From Spirochaetales bacterium (GTDB taxonomy: Bacteria; Spirochaetota; Spirochaetia; SZUA-6; JAFGRV01), in contig JAFGWI010000119.1 of NCBI GenBank assembly GCA_016937215.1, positions 1 through 63,375 on the forward strand: a stretch of 63,375 nucleotides of DNA. Direction: 5' to 3'. A program made the position numbers and the translations under genes. This document shows, in pieces, positions 33,919 to 43,828 of this stretch. Below the pieces are notes generated by a model. That model saw nothing but the letters and a program-made list of their open reading frames with translations. It searched no databases and was not told the origin of the DNA. The stretch's first letter is position 1. The number at the start of each line of letters is the position of its first letter.

Positions 33919-33948
33919 AATTTACTTGATCTGAGCAACCCTTGTCAA
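33919..33948 (-). promoter_or_regulatory. Possible promoter of the acidic protein operon
   Basis: On the minus strand: TTGACA (33948-33943), an 18-base spacer and TAAATT (33924-33919). The leader would be about 130 bases. A closer TATAAT near 33858 lacks a good -35 box. Confidence 0.4.
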
Positions 33949-33959
33949 GTTTCCCTTAT

Positions 33960-34155
33960 TTTCTGCCAGAATTCAAGCCGATTTTTCAATTGTGTTTTAT
34001 AAGCCTTGATAAACACTATACTCTAAAAGCAACCTGCATTTGGGCTATCATAAAAAAAAATGAGGCCTTTTAACTTAGTCATTGCAAAATAAAGATTTTC
34101 CAGGTAAACTTTTTCATCAGTATTTATAGATGATATAAAATCAAGGAGAATCGCT
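33960..34155. other. Intergenic region before ppnP
   Basis: With the leader of the acidic gene this makes about 370 bases without a gene between divergent units. TATAAA (34134-34139) with a weak TTTTCA 17 bases upstream may be the ppnP promoter. AAGGAG precedes the ppnP ATG. No repeat copy. Confidence 0.35.
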
Positions 34156-34476
34156 ATGGTTGATACCTTTGAAAACGTAGCTATTGTCAAAAAAGCCAAT
34201 ATTTATTTTGATGGTAAAGTGACAAGCCGAACGGTAATATTTACAGATGGAACCAAGAAAACTCTGGGAATTATGCTTCCCGGAGAATATAAATTTGGAA
34301 CAAAAGATAAAGAAATCATGGAAATCCTGGAGGGCAAGGTGGAAGTACTTTTACCTGGAAAAAAGGAATGGCAAACCTTCATCGATGGTGACAATTTTGA
34401 AGTTTCTGCTGATTCGGAATTCCAATTAAAGGTCATGACTCCTCTCGATTATTGTTGTTCTTACATCGATGAGTAA
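34156..34476 (+). CDS. ppnP: Pyrimidine/purine nucleoside phosphorylase PpnP
   Basis: 106 residues, a small cupin-fold nucleoside phosphorylase (YaiE/DUF1255). Matches family landmarks: [58 protein letters not shown] and the closing DYCCSYI. It splits nucleosides with phosphate to bases and ribose-1-phosphate. About 10 residues longer at the N-terminus than E. coli PpnP. Stand-alone gene with AAGGAG upstream. A weak hairpin (ATGCCCT/AGGGCAT, 34494-34525) follows. Confidence 0.9.
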   Translation: MVDTFENVAIVKKANIYFDGKVTSRTVIFTDGTKKTLGIMLPGEYKFGTKDKEIMEILEGKVEVLLPGKKEWQTFIDGDNFEVSADSEFQLKVMTPLDYCCSYIDE

Positions 34477-34493
34477 GAAAGGGTGCTTCTTTT

Positions 34494-34536
34494 ATGCCCT
34501 TAATTTGTTATATTATGAGGGCATTTGATTTTAATA
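34494..34536 (+). terminator. Weak terminator-like hairpin after ppnP
   Basis: ATGCCCT and AGGGCAT form a 7-bp stem with a long AT-rich loop, followed by TTGATTTTAAT. Modest stability. Confidence 0.35.
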
Positions 34537-34668
34537 TGGTTTACTAAAACAAGTTGGTATATATTATTAAGTAAATTCAAAAGTGCTTAAATCATTTATT
34601 CTGCTTTCTTTTACTTTAACTTTGTAATTGCAAAAGGCAATATTTTTTTAATAAATGAATAAAGCAAT

Positions 34669-34697
34669 TTGTTTTTTGTAAAAATTGTATATATACT
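34669..34697 (+). promoter_or_regulatory. Sigma-70-type promoter of the TM2 gene
   Basis: TTGTTT (34669-34674), a 17-base spacer and TATACT (34692-34697). The start would fall near 34704, and GGAGG (34705-34709) precedes the GTG start. Confidence 0.55.
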
Positions 34698-34715
34698 TGT
34701 AATTGGAGGTTCACA

Positions 34716-35210
34716 GTGTTTTCTCTTACTATAGCGCGCTTAATGTGGGTATTATCATTATTTGTTCCTGGTTTACACCGCTTTTATCTGGGAAAAATCG
34801 GCTCTGGCTTATTGTATTTTTTCACCTGGAATCTTGGTTTTTTGGGGTTTTTAATTGACGGGCTTTCCTTGCCCAATATGGTAGCAGAAGCTAATTTAAG
34901 GGAAAAATACAGAAGAGCTATCAGCTTTGAAGATGAACCCATCAGTCTTCAAATGAGGCCGGCCAGAAAAATACAAAAAATGTCGGTTGAAAAAGTTATC
35001 CTCCAATGCGCCAAAAACAATAATGGCCTGGTAACACCCGGCTCTGTTGCTCTTGAAGGGGATTATTCTCTGGACGATGCCAAAAAATACCTGGATAAAC
35101 TGGCAAGCAAGGGCTATTCTGAAATGCGCATTACCGATAATGGTGCCATTGTTTATGTTTTTCCTGATTTTCAAAAAGAATCGGTTAAAGGTGAATTCGC
35201 AGATCTTTAA
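34716..35210 (+). CDS. TM2-domain membrane protein with C-terminal helical domain
   Basis: 164 residues. The N-terminus is a TM2 domain: two hydrophobic segments joined by a short turn (VPGLHRFYLGKIGSGLLYFF, then LGFLIDGLSLPNMV). The cytoplasmic C-terminus (about 85-155) looks like a small winged-helix-type fold (VEKVILQCAKNNNGLVTPGS, then SLDDAKKYLDKLASKGYSEM). GTG start with GGAGG seven bases upstream. Function unknown. The stop is six bases from the converging flavoprotein gene. Confidence 0.75.
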   Translation: MFSLTIARLMWVLSLFVPGLHRFYLGKIGSGLLYFFTWNLGFLGFLIDGLSLPNMVAEANLREKYRRAISFEDEPISLQMRPARKIQKMSVEKVILQCAKNNNGLVTPGSVALEGDYSLDDAKKYLDKLASKGYSEMRITDNGAIVYVFPDFQKESVKGEFADL

Positions 35211-35216
35211 AAACTT

Positions 35217-36425
35217 TCAAACTGATTTTCCAGCTGTGAAGGCTGTAGAAAAAGCAGCTTGAAGGTTATACCCACCAGTATCACCATCGATATCAAGAAT
35301 TTCCCCCGCAAAATAAAGGCCAGGGCAAATTTTTGATTGAAAACTTCGGGGGTCTACTTGTTTCAAATCAATACCGCCCGCGGTTACCATGGCATGTGAA
35401 AAGCCCTGTACTTTGTTGATCTCTATTTGAAAGTTGGTTAATTGCTGAATCAGCCGGGTCCGCAGGGCTTTGCTTAATTCAGCTGCTTTCAAGTCCTGTT
35501 TTATACCGATAGCAGTAAAAAAATGTTTTACCAGGTTTCTGCTTACAGGATAGGCTCTGAAAAAATTTATCAGGCTATGACTTCCCTTATGTTGAATATA
35601 ATCAAGCATTTCTTTAATTAAACCAGCAGCCTGTAATGGATGCAAAAAGTTAATATGAAGAACATCACCTGACAACAAATAGCGAGAATGATTCAAAATA
35701 ACCGGTCCTGAAAGCCCCTTGTGGGTAAAAAGTAAATCACCTGTAAAGCTCGCTTTTTTTATATGATCGCGAAACAAATCAATAGCGACTTCTTTGAAGC
35801 TTAAGCCGGAAAGATGACTCATGGAAAAATCGCTGACGCAAACAGGAGTCAAGGCTGGTCGCGGCGGTATAATGCTGTGCCCAAGGGATTTAGCCAGGCT
35901 GTATCCATCACCCTCTGATCCTGTCCCCGGATAGGACATGCCGCCTGTGGTCAGAATGAGTTTTTTGGCTTCATAAATCGCTTTATTGCTTTCAAGCAGA
36001 AAAAACTGATCTTTTCTCTGGACCTTCTCGATTCTCTCGCAGGTTTTAATGGCTACCCCATTTTTTTGACATTCCTGGATCAAAATATTCAGAATATCGG
36101 CAGCCTGGTTTGTTTTAGGAAAATACTTTCCCTCATCGCTAATATAAAACTCCAAATTGCGCTTTCTGAAAAAATCCAGTAAATCATCAGGCTGAAATTG
36201 TTGTAAACATGAACCAAGAAAAGAACCATGGCGCCCATAAAAAGCCAGAAAGTCTCTTACTGAGCCTGTATGGGTTAAATTACACTGGCCTGAACCAGTA
36301 ATAAGCAATTTTTTACCAGGTGAATCCTTTTTCTCAAGCAACAAAACCTGGTGCCGCGATGAAGCCTGTATCGCGGCAAACAAGCCTGCAGGTCCTGCTC
36401 CAACAACAATCACATCATGAATCAT
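35217..36425 (-). CDS. HI0933/YhiN-family FAD-dependent oxidoreductase
   Basis: About 402 residues. The FAD-binding start VIVVGAGPAGLFAAIQAS is followed by KKLLITGSGQCNLTHTG, LTTGGMSYPGTGSEGDGY and the C-terminal MVTAGGIDLKQVDPRSFQSK then GLYFAGEILDIDGDTGGYNL, the signature set of this aminoacetone-oxidase-like family. Substrate unknown. The ATG at 36425 follows AAGGCGG; the longer frame from 36446 has no such support. Convergent with the TM2 gene. Confidence 0.88.
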   Translation of the reverse strand: MIHDVIVVGAGPAGLFAAIQASSRHQVLLLEKKDSPGKKLLITGSGQCNLTHTGSVRDFLAFYGRHGSFLGSCLQQFQPDDLLDFFRKRNLEFYISDEGKYFPKTNQAADILNILIQECQKNGVAIKTCERIEKVQRKDQFFLLESNKAIYEAKKLILTTGGMSYPGTGSEGDGYSLAKSLGHSIIPPRPALTPVCVSDFSMSHLSGLSFKEVAIDLFRDHIKKASFTGDLLFTHKGLSGPVILNHSRYLLSGDVLHINFLHPLQAAGLIKEMLDYIQHKGSHSLINFFRAYPVSRNLVKHFFTAIGIKQDLKAAELSKALRTRLIQQLTNFQIEINKVQGFSHAMVTAGGIDLKQVDPRSFQSKICPGLYFAGEILDIDGDTGGYNLQAAFSTAFTAGKSV

Positions 36426-36498
36426 CAGAATCCGCCTTAAAAGCAAAAAATAAGCCTAGATAATCCATTAATGAGCTGAATTTTCATGACTATCTGGC

Positions 36499-37770
36499 CT
36501 AGTCGAGAATTTCAAGGGCCATTCCCTTGAGTTTGGCTTCAAGCTCAGGATTATCCGGAGCGTAAAGCGCGATAAAACGAAGGTTTTTAACAAAGCTCTC
36601 GGAACCATGGCCCTTGAACATGGATTCAGCTTTTTGATAAGGATACTCATGGTCTTCATCAATCACCATCAAATCGGTTTCAAAGGTAATAGGCTCGGGA
36701 ACATCCACAATAATCATCTCTTTCCTGAGCCAAGTGAAACTCTTTTTCAGGGAATGGAAAATTTCATTTTCCCATTGGCTTCTGCTGTCAAATTTTTCCA
36801 GTTTCGTGTGAAGTTCATGTTCCGAATCAAAAGCAGCTCTAAACACCTGGTTATAAAGACGCCCTTTAAATACATCACGCACAAGAGCCATTTCAGGCGT
36901 CGGCCTTTTATCTGCCAATGCAGCTAAGCCCTGGTCCTCAAGCCCATAGAGTTCATCAGCCTTGATCGTACCTTGGGCCAAACTTTCAATCATGGCCTTT
37001 TTAATCATGGCTGTGGCAATCCTGACATTTTTATGCCAGTAAATGCTTTTGTACATCAGGTATTTGGAAAAAAGAAGGCTTTCAACAGAGATGACACCCT
37101 TTGGTGTAATGGCGATGCCATGGTTTTTCAGGGGAAGGATTTCATTTAATATATGATCAAGATCCTGAATACCATAGGGAACACCGCAAAAATAAGCGTC
37201 CCGGTTCAAATAATCCAGTTTGTCAGGATCAAGGACACCGGATAGCACTTTGGTGAAAAAGCGGATCTCCTCGCTTTCTGCAGGAAGTGATTTATCCACA
37301 ATCTGGGCTACCCAAGCAGCATTTGTCCCACATTTTTTTTCAATAATCTTATTTAGAGAACTGTTAAGAATAATTTGCGAGGTCAGTTCTTCATGATCAC
37401 GAACACCAATATCCTTGAGTGAATGAGCAAAAGGGTAGTGGCCCAGGTCGTGAAGCAGGCTAGCCAGCAGAAAAGCCTTAACGCCTTCTAAAGTGAAATC
37501 CATGGACCTATTTTTTTTGATAAAGCCAAGGACCATTTTATAAGCTATATGAAACACTCCCAGACTGTGATTGTATCGACTGTGAGTAGCACCAGGATAA
37601 ACAAGATAGGTGGGTCCCAACTGACGGATTCCGTGAAGTTGCAAAAACTCACAACTTTTCAAAATACCCTGAAAGCAGGGCGGAAAATAAATATGTTTCC
37701 AAAGAGGGTCACGGATTGGTTCTGTAAAATGATTATCCAGAAAATCTGAAATTTCTCCAATCCGTGACAT
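36499..37770 (-). CDS. HD-domain phosphohydrolase (dGTPase-like, COG1078)
   Basis: 423 residues. Metal-binding HD motif: SRYNHSLGVFHIAY, LLHDLGHYPFAHSLKD and the late Asp in DPDKLDYLNRDAY. This matches SAMHD1/YwfO-type dNTP triphosphohydrolases. It probably hydrolyses dNTPs or a signalling nucleotide. AGGAGGGG before the ATG. It lies just downstream of hisG on the same strand (9-base gap), so likely shares the his transcript. Confidence 0.85.
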   Translation of the reverse strand: MSRIGEISDFLDNHFTEPIRDPLWKHIYFPPCFQGILKSCEFLQLHGIRQLGPTYLVYPGATHSRYNHSLGVFHIAYKMVLGFIKKNRSMDFTLEGVKAFLLASLLHDLGHYPFAHSLKDIGVRDHEELTSQIILNSSLNKIIEKKCGTNAAWVAQIVDKSLPAESEEIRFFTKVLSGVLDPDKLDYLNRDAYFCGVPYGIQDLDHILNEILPLKNHGIAITPKGVISVESLLFSKYLMYKSIYWHKNVRIATAMIKKAMIESLAQGTIKADELYGLEDQGLAALADKRPTPEMALVRDVFKGRLYNQVFRAAFDSEHELHTKLEKFDSRSQWENEIFHSLKKSFTWLRKEMIIVDVPEPITFETDLMVIDEDHEYPYQKAESMFKGHGSESFVKNLRFIALYAPDNPELEAKLKGMALEILD

Positions 37771-37779
37771 AGGCCCCTC

Positions 37780-38658
37780 CTAACTTACAATCTTGTTTAA
37801 AGGATATTCAATAATTCCCTCAGCCCCCTGGGCGATGAGTTTTGGAATGATTTCCCTGACAATGGACTCAGCAACAATCGATTCCACACTAAGCCAGTCG
37901 GTGTTATAAAGGTTTGAAATCGTTGGAGCCGTCAAACTCGGTAAAATGGCTACAACCGAATCAATCTTTTCCTTTGCCACATTCATTTTAATGCCCACCA
38001 TTTTCTCGGCAGCCAGGGCGCCCTGCAAGAGCATGGCAATCTGATTAATCTTGTCCTTTTTCCAAGGCACATTAAGGCTTTTGGGGTTCGCGATCATCTT
38101 GGTATTTGTCTCCAAAAGCGTATGAATGATTTTCAAACCATGAGCTTTGATGGTGCTCCCTGTTTCAGTCACCTCAACAATGGCGTCCACCAAACCTTCA
38201 ACAACCTTGGCCTCAGTCGCTCCCCAGGAAAACTCCACATTCACAGGAATGTTACGTTCCTTGAAATAACGCTTGGTAAAATTGACCAACTCGGTTGAAA
38301 TGGCTTTACCAGCACAATCCTCGATGGTTTTTATATCTGAATTTTCAGGCACAGCCAAAACCCATTTGGCTTTTTTTGAGCTCACCTTGGAGTAAATAAG
38401 ATCAGACATAATTTCAACCTCTGACTGATCCTCAAGAATCCAGTCAAGCCCTGTCAAACCTATATCGAGCACACCGCTCTCAACATAGCGGGCCATCTCC
38501 TGAGCGCGAACCAGGGCGCATTGGATTTGAGGATCATCAATCGTGGGAAAATAATTCCGTGATGAAACATTAATCTTCCATCCGGCACGTTCAAACAACT
38601 CAATGGTCGCGTCTTGCAAACTCCCTTTAGGAATTCCGACTTTTATGAAATCACTCAT
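37780..38658 (-). CDS. hisG: ATP phosphoribosyltransferase, long form
   Basis: 292 residues. First enzyme of histidine synthesis. The start [20 protein letters not shown] and [10 protein letters not shown] match HisG. The C-terminal ACT-like HisG_C domain ([20 protein letters not shown] then LTAPTISNL) makes it the long, histidine-inhibited form, so no HisZ is needed. Overlaps hisI by four bases. Other his genes are not in the window. GGAG before the ATG. Confidence 0.93.
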   Translation of the reverse strand: MSDFIKVGIPKGSLQDATIELFERAGWKINVSSRNYFPTIDDPQIQCALVRAQEMARYVESGVLDIGLTGLDWILEDQSEVEIMSDLIYSKVSSKKAKWVLAVPENSDIKTIEDCAGKAISTELVNFTKRYFKERNIPVNVEFSWGATEAKVVEGLVDAIVEVTETGSTIKAHGLKIIHTLLETNTKMIANPKSLNVPWKKDKINQIAMLLQGALAAEKMVGIKMNVAKEKIDSVVAILPSLTAPTISNLYNTDWLSVESIVAESIVREIIPKLIAQGAEGIIEYPLNKIVS

Positions 38659-39038
38659 TTTTTATCTCCATAAACCTCGTCAGGGTCAAAAATTTTTTTA
38701 TCATCAATAACCAGATTATCGCCGGAAACCTTGCGATAAAAACAGCTTCTGTAACCAGTGTGACAAGCCGCGTCACCGATCTGTTTGATCAGGAAAACCA
38801 CGCAATCATCATCACAATCAACTCGAATCTCCCTTATTTCCTGAAGGTTGCCGGAAGATTCGCCTTTTTTCCACAATTTGTTTCGTGAGCGGCTGTAGTA
38901 ATGGGCAATCCCAGTTTCCAGGGTCAATTTCCAGGCTTCTTCATTAATATAAGCCTGCATTAAGACATCCTTGGTATCAGCATCCTGGGCAATAGCCGGA
39001 ACAAGCCCCCCGGATTTTTTAAAATTTAATTCAATCAT
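38655..39038 (-). CDS. hisI: Phosphoribosyl-AMP cyclohydrolase
   Basis: 127 residues. Third step of histidine synthesis. Motifs: [53 protein letters not shown] and [15 protein letters not shown], holding the metal-binding Cys and Asp residues. No HisE domain is fused. GAGGAG lies seven bases before the ATG. First gene of the hisI-hisG-HD unit. Confidence 0.93.
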   Translation of the reverse strand: MIELNFKKSGGLVPAIAQDADTKDVLMQAYINEEAWKLTLETGIAHYYSRSRNKLWKKGESSGNLQEIREIRVDCDDDCVVFLIKQIGDAACHTGYRSCFYRKVSGDNLVIDDKKIFDPDEVYGDKK

Positions 39039-39441
39039 AGATTCATCTCCTCAATTGTATTTCTTTTATCTTTCTCGTTAATTCACTATTTGCTAAAAGT
39101 GGTCGAATATTTAGCCGTGAAGACAGAAGTATCCTGCTTTTAGTTTTCTTCAATAAAAATAGAAAACGGGAGAAATTCGCTTTCACAAAGTCGATTGAAT
39201 TGCTAAAAGAGTTTTAAAAGTAAGTTTCAGCCTTTTCCTATGGTTCCTGAAAACCCCAAAAACAAAAAATTTAAAACCACATTTCATGACTTTCTTATTT
39301 GCTGTAATATCATATTTAATATCAACTTGAGTGTCAAGTTTTCCTGTTTCTTAATTGTCATGATAATGAAGCATAATATTGAAGGCCTTAGGTTTTCAGG
39401 ATGGTCTATAGCCTTAACCCATTAATTTCTGAATGAATATT
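39039..39441. other. Intergenic region upstream of hisI
   Basis: About 400 bases without a supported gene. It must carry the minus-strand hisI promoter, but the hexamers are unclear. No leader peptide rich in His codons and no T-box seen. Repeat copy E follows at 39442. Confidence 0.35.
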
Positions 39442-39593
39442 GGGCGTTTCCCGAAAACCCTCCGGGATTTTCGGGTCGCTCTGTTCCGCAGCTCCGCCAA
39501 GGCTTCGAACCACAGCCCCGCTAAAAAAACGCGGTGCTGTGGTTGTTTGTGTTTTTTTGAAAAAAAACACAAACCTGCTCCCATCGCTAACGC
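39442..39593 (-). repeat. Multi-hairpin intergenic element, copy E
   Basis: On the minus strand it opens GCGTTAGCGATGGGAGC (one base changed in the AGGG block) and ends GGGAAACGCCC. Hairpin 1 has the stem GTTTGTGTTTTTTT, hairpin 2 the stem CCACAGC with CCGC inside, and hairpin 3 the stem CCCGAAAA/TTTTCGGG. GCGTT/AACGC terminal pairing is kept. It lies between hisI and glgC. Confidence 0.75.
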
Positions 39594-39673
39594 GGTTAAA
39601 TCCTCAGGTCCTTGAATAAAGCCCATTACAATCTTTCAGACACAGGCAACAGAAGCTAGCTAAAAACCATTTT

Positions 39674-40954
39674 TTAAATAACCGTTCCAGAAGGAATAAT
39701 GGCATTTTTGGGAATAACGATAATACCGCTATTTATGTAATAATCGCCAAAATCGCCGTCTTCCCTGGTAAAATTATCAATACCGATTCGGCAGACCTCG
39801 CCAATCCTGGCATTTTTGTCAACAATGGCCTGTTTTATAATCGTACCCCGGCCAATGCCAATATCAGGAATTCCGGCTTTCCGGTTCGCTTTTTTCTGTG
39901 TATCATTCTCATAATAATCAGCACCCATACAAACCGCGCGATCAAGTTGGGCGCCGGTCTCAATGACCGTTCGTATGCCCACGATGGAGTTCATAATAGT
40001 GCCGTTGGTGATGATACAACCGTCAGCTGTCAGACTCTGTGAAATCGTGCAAAAATTGATTTTTGATGCGGGTAAATCCCTTCGGCGAGTGTAGATTGGT
40101 TTGTATTCATCATAAAAATTAAAATTGGGACGAATGGAGGTCAGGTTGATATTGGATTCGTAAAATGATTTAATGGAACCAATATCCTCCCAGTATCCAT
40201 TAAACTGATAAGCGAAAACATTGTTGTTTTCAAGACACTTGGGAATGATCTCCTTGCCAAAATCGGTCATGGAATTATCCAAAGCTGCTTCCAGAATACC
40301 GGCTGAAAAAATATAAATACCCATGGAAGCCAGATAATCTTTTCCAGATTCCCGACCAGGATAAGCCTTGTCAAAAGAAGCGGGTATCTTAAAATCATCG
40401 ATGTTTTTATCAGGACCAGGTTTTTCAAGAAATTCGCTAATCCTTCCATCGGGTTTTGCTTTTAAAATACCAAGGCCCGAAGCTGCCTCCCTGGTGACTG
40501 GCGTCACTGCCAATGAAATATCCGCCTTGTTATCAATATGGCGCTTTAAAAAATCGCGCATGTCCATTCTGTATAATTGATCACCCGATAAAATCAGATA
40601 ATAATCCGCATCACGGTCATGGAGATGGGGGAAATTTTTCCTTACCGCGTCTGCTGTGCCCTGGTACCAATTGGAATGCTCATAGGTTTGTTCAGCAGCC
40701 AGAATTTCGATAAAAGCATTGCTGAAACTGTCAAAAATATAAGTTTGGGCAATATGATTATGCAAGGATGAGGAATTGAATTGAGTCACAAGGTATATTT
40801 GTTTCATACCGGAATTAATGCAGTTTGAAATGGGGATATCCACCAAGCGGTACTTTCCGCCAAAGGGAACAGCAGGTTTTGCTCTTAATTTGGTTAGCGG
40901 GTAGAGCCGGGTTCCTTTCCCTCCGCTTAAGATAAGTGAAACAACGTCGTACAA
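39674..40954 (-). CDS. glgC: Glucose-1-phosphate adenylyltransferase
   Basis: 426 residues. Makes ADP-glucose for glycogen. Motifs: LILSGGKGTRLYPLTKLRAKP, GGKYRLVDIPISNCINSG, YQGTADAVRKN, and the sugar-binding FLEKPGPD. The C-terminal left-handed beta-helix is present (GAQLDRAVCMGADYYENDTQ, then GIGRGTIIKQAIVDKNARIG). The start is TTG at 40954 with GGAGGGG three bases upstream and a clear promoter at 40977-41005. No glgA or glgB beside it. Confidence 0.93.
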   Translation of the reverse strand: MYDVVSLILSGGKGTRLYPLTKLRAKPAVPFGGKYRLVDIPISNCINSGMKQIYLVTQFNSSSLHNHIAQTYIFDSFSNAFIEILAAEQTYEHSNWYQGTADAVRKNFPHLHDRDADYYLILSGDQLYRMDMRDFLKRHIDNKADISLAVTPVTREAASGLGILKAKPDGRISEFLEKPGPDKNIDDFKIPASFDKAYPGRESGKDYLASMGIYIFSAGILEAALDNSMTDFGKEIIPKCLENNNVFAYQFNGYWEDIGSIKSFYESNINLTSIRPNFNFYDEYKPIYTRRRDLPASKINFCTISQSLTADGCIITNGTIMNSIVGIRTVIETGAQLDRAVCMGADYYENDTQKKANRKAGIPDIGIGRGTIIKQAIVDKNARIGEVCRIGIDNFTREDGDFGDYYINSGIIVIPKNAIIPSGTVI

Positions 40955-40976
40955 AATCCCCTCCTTTTTTGCTGTA

Positions 40977-41005
40977 ATAGTAAGTCAAAATATATATGAA
41001 GTCAA
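40977..41005 (-). promoter_or_regulatory. Sigma-70-type promoter of glgC
   Basis: On the minus strand: TTGACT (41005-41000), a 17-base spacer and TACTAT (40982-40977), about 23 bases before the TTG start. Confidence 0.65.
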
Positions 41006-41188
41006 GAATTGCATTTTATTTTTAAAAAATTGTTTGTTTACTGGGTCTTAACAATCAGTGAACAGAGCTTTATGAAAAGTTATTTATTTTTTTATTTCTA
41101 TAAAGCAAAACCATTGGCAGCAATACTCTCTGAAATCATCTCAGGGCAATCGTATTATAATTTTGATAGCGCCTTTGTCATGCTGAGC

Positions 41189-41435
41189 TAGCATCCGCCG
41201 TCATTCTAAGCAAAGCAAAGAATCTCGTTTAACATAGGCCAATTGTAGTCATAAACAAAAGCCCCAACCAGGCGAGATTCTTTCCGGAGGCAGGGTTATG
41301 CAGCAACACAGAGCGTTATGACCAGGTAGGACGTATGGATATAGTGAATCCCAATGAGGATTCACGTCACTGAGCAATAAATGCGGAGCATTTATGACCA
41401 GGCCCCCGTCGTTTTTCCTCAGAATAACAAGTGGT
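41189..41435. repeat. Intergenic palindrome-rich element between glgC and mrfA
   Basis: Opens GTCATTCTAAGC and ends in the region CTCAGAATAAC. It contains AAGAATCTCG (about 41219-41228) and its inverted copy CGAGATTCTT (about 41274-41283), a TGAATCC/GGATTCA hairpin near 41347, an AAATGC/GCATTT hairpin near 41388 and two copies of TTATGACCAGG. It carries no gene and looks like a decayed mobile or palindromic repeat. It is not related to copies A-G. Confidence 0.45.
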
Positions 41436-41486
41436 TGAAACATTATTCTTTTAATGTGATTGCCCCGGGAATCATCGGATCTGTTA

Positions 41487-41515
41487 TTGTTCAAACCAGG
41501 CGAAAATGATATTCT
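41487..41515 (+). promoter_or_regulatory. Sigma-70-type promoter of mrfAB
   Basis: TTGTTC (41487-41492), a 17-base spacer and TATTCT (41510-41515). The start would be about 41522, leaving a leader of about six bases before the ATG at 41528. Confidence 0.5.
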
Positions 41516-41527
41516 TTGCCCTGTATT

Positions 41528-43828
41528 ATGAAAAAAAATATCAACATAATTATTGATGATTTAAAACAGGATCCGGCTTTTATCAACCAGGTTTCCTTTT
41601 TAAAGGAAATACCTGAACAAGCGGCCAAATACATCGATTTTCCCGAAGATTTATCACCTTTGCTGCGTCAGGGGCTTGAAAAACGGGGCATCTCCCGGCT
41701 TTATTCTCATCAACGAAAAGCCTATGACGCCATGCGACAGGGCTCACATGTTGTTTTAGTGACCCCTACTGCTTCAGGCAAAACACTCTCCTACAACCTG
41801 CCCGTTCTGCAAAACCTGCTGGAGGACAACAATGCCAGGGCCATGTATCTGTTCCCGACAAAGGCCCTGTCCCAGGACCAGCAATCGGAACTGAACGATA
41901 CGGTTTTATCCGGTGAATTGCCTTTAAAAATATTCACCTATGACGGTGACACACCCCAATCCATCCGCATGTCGGCCCGTGATGAGGGGCGCATCGTAAT
42001 CACCAATCCGGACATGCTTCACAGCGGCATTTTGCCCAATCATCCCAGGTGGATCAAATTCCTGAAGGCCCTTAAATATATTGTGATTGATGAGGTACAT
42101 ATTTACCGCGGAGTCTTTGGTTCCCATTTTACTAACGTGATACGCCGCTTGAAGCGGATCACCCGATTTTACGGCACAGAACCCCAGTTTTTTTGCGCTT
42201 CTGCCACAATTGGTAACCCCCGGGATCTGGCAGAAAAAATTATTGAAGAAAAGTCTGTTTTAATCGATGAAAACGGGGCACCTCGCGGGCGGCGCTATTT
42301 CATGCTTTATAATCCCCCCCTGGTTGACGCGGTACAAGGCATTCGCCGCGGAGTGGTGCTGGAATCCCAGAGAATAGCCGCGCAGCTGTTAAAAAGCGGT
42401 GTAAAAACCATTGTCTTTGCCCGTTCTCGAGTTCGTACCGAGTTGATTGCTTCCTACATCAGGGATAATCTTAAAAACTTTTATAATGACAACCATCACA
42501 TTAAAATCGCATCATACAGAGGGGGTTATCTACCATCGGAACGGCGGGCCATTGAAAAAGGCCTACGCGATGGTTCCATTCAAGGAGTGGTTTCAACCAA
42601 TGCCCTTGAATTGGGAATTGATATTGGCGGGCTTGATGCCTCGGTCATGGCTGGTTTTCCGGGCAGCATTTCATCAGCCTGGCAGCAAGCCGGAAGGGCA
42701 GGGCGCAGCACCGAGACCTCGCTTACCATACTCGTTGCCTCGGCCTCTCCTCTGGACCAGTACCTTATGAATCATCCCGAGTACTTTTTCGGCAAGTCGC
42801 CGGAATCAGGCTGGATAGATCCTGATAATATTTTCATTCTCATGGACCAGCTGAAATGCGCCTTGTTTGAACTGCCTATGGACGAAAAGGAATTGACCCG
42901 CTGGCAGGTTGGCGAGCTTCTCACTTATCTTGAAGAAATGGGTGTGATCCGCTATACAGGAGGAAAATGGTATTGGTCAGAGAGGACCTATCCTGCCGAA
43001 AATGTCTCGCTCCGTTCATCGAGCCAGCAAAATGTGATTATCATCAACACAAGCAAAGGCAAAAACAATGTTATCGGCGAGATGGATGTGCCCTCCGCCA
43101 AAACCCTGATTTATCAACACGCGGTTTATCTTCACGGGGGCGAACAATTTCTGGTCAAAGAACTGGACCTCGAAAAGCTGAAATGTTACGTGGAAGAAGC
43201 AGAGGTCAATTATTATACTGATTCGGTTGTGAAAACCGATATTAAAATCCTTCATAAGGACCAGGAAATCCGTGAAGCCAATTATCTTTCACTGATTGGT
43301 GATATTCTGGTGCGTTCAAAAGCCTCGAAATTCAAAAAGCTGAAGTTCAAGACCCATGAAAATATCGGCTTTGGAGAAATCTTTTTACCAGCCGAAGAAA
43401 TGCATACCCGTTCCGTAGCCCTGATATTTGATCGAGACTCATTAGGCGGCCAGGCCCTGGCCCGCTTTCCTGAGGAAGAGCAGGGTAAGATTATCCGCCG
43501 CATGGGAACCTTGATCCGCAATGTGGCCCCGCTTTTTTTGCTGTGCGATATCAACGATTTGGGCATAGCCGAAAGGGTCCGCGATCCCCAACTTGAAGAG
43601 CCATGTTTGTATATCTACGATACCTATGCCGGCGGTACGGGTTTGGCAGAGGGCTTTCTATCCAATTCCAAAGCCATACTCCAAGGCACCCTGGATTTGA
43701 TAGCCCGCTGTTCCTGTACCTTCGGTTGTCCCTCATGCATAGGTGCCATGGATAGTGACGATGCCGAGGACATCAAACAAAGGGTTACCGATTTTCTGGA
43801 AGCCCTGGATCTTGACCATGATGAATGA
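41528..43828 (+). CDS. mrfA: MrfA-type DEAD/DEAH-box helicase with DUF1998 zinc region
   Basis: 766 residues. ATP-dependent helicase of the YprA/MrfA family, which with the MrfB nuclease repairs mitomycin-type DNA damage in Bacillus subtilis. Motif I is TPTASGKTLSY, motif II is DEVH, motif III is SATIGNP, motif V is STNALELGIDIGG and motif VI is QQAGRAGRS. The C-terminal DUF1998 has four cysteines (CDIN and CSCTFGCPSC) that probably bind metal. The start at 41528 is chosen from the promoter position; no ribosome site is visible. The gene overlaps mrfB by 11 bases. Confidence 0.88.
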   Translation: MKKNINIIIDDLKQDPAFINQVSFLKEIPEQAAKYIDFPEDLSPLLRQGLEKRGISRLYSHQRKAYDAMRQGSHVVLVTPTASGKTLSYNLPVLQNLLEDNNARAMYLFPTKALSQDQQSELNDTVLSGELPLKIFTYDGDTPQSIRMSARDEGRIVITNPDMLHSGILPNHPRWIKFLKALKYIVIDEVHIYRGVFGSHFTNVIRRLKRITRFYGTEPQFFCASATIGNPRDLAEKIIEEKSVLIDENGAPRGRRYFMLYNPPLVDAVQGIRRGVVLESQRIAAQLLKSGVKTIVFARSRVRTELIASYIRDNLKNFYNDNHHIKIASYRGGYLPSERRAIEKGLRDGSIQGVVSTNALELGIDIGGLDASVMAGFPGSISSAWQQAGRAGRSTETSLTILVASASPLDQYLMNHPEYFFGKSPESGWIDPDNIFILMDQLKCALFELPMDEKELTRWQVGELLTYLEEMGVIRYTGGKWYWSERTYPAENVSLRSSSQQNVIIINTSKGKNNVIGEMDVPSAKTLIYQHAVYLHGGEQFLVKELDLEKLKCYVEEAEVNYYTDSVVKTDIKILHKDQEIREANYLSLIGDILVRSKASKFKKLKFKTHENIGFGEIFLPAEEMHTRSVALIFDRDSLGGQALARFPEEEQGKIIRRMGTLIRNVAPLFLLCDINDLGIAERVRDPQLEEPCLYIYDTYAGGTGLAEGFLSNSKAILQGTLDLIARCSCTFGCPSCIGAMDSDDAEDIKQRVTDFLEALDLDHDE

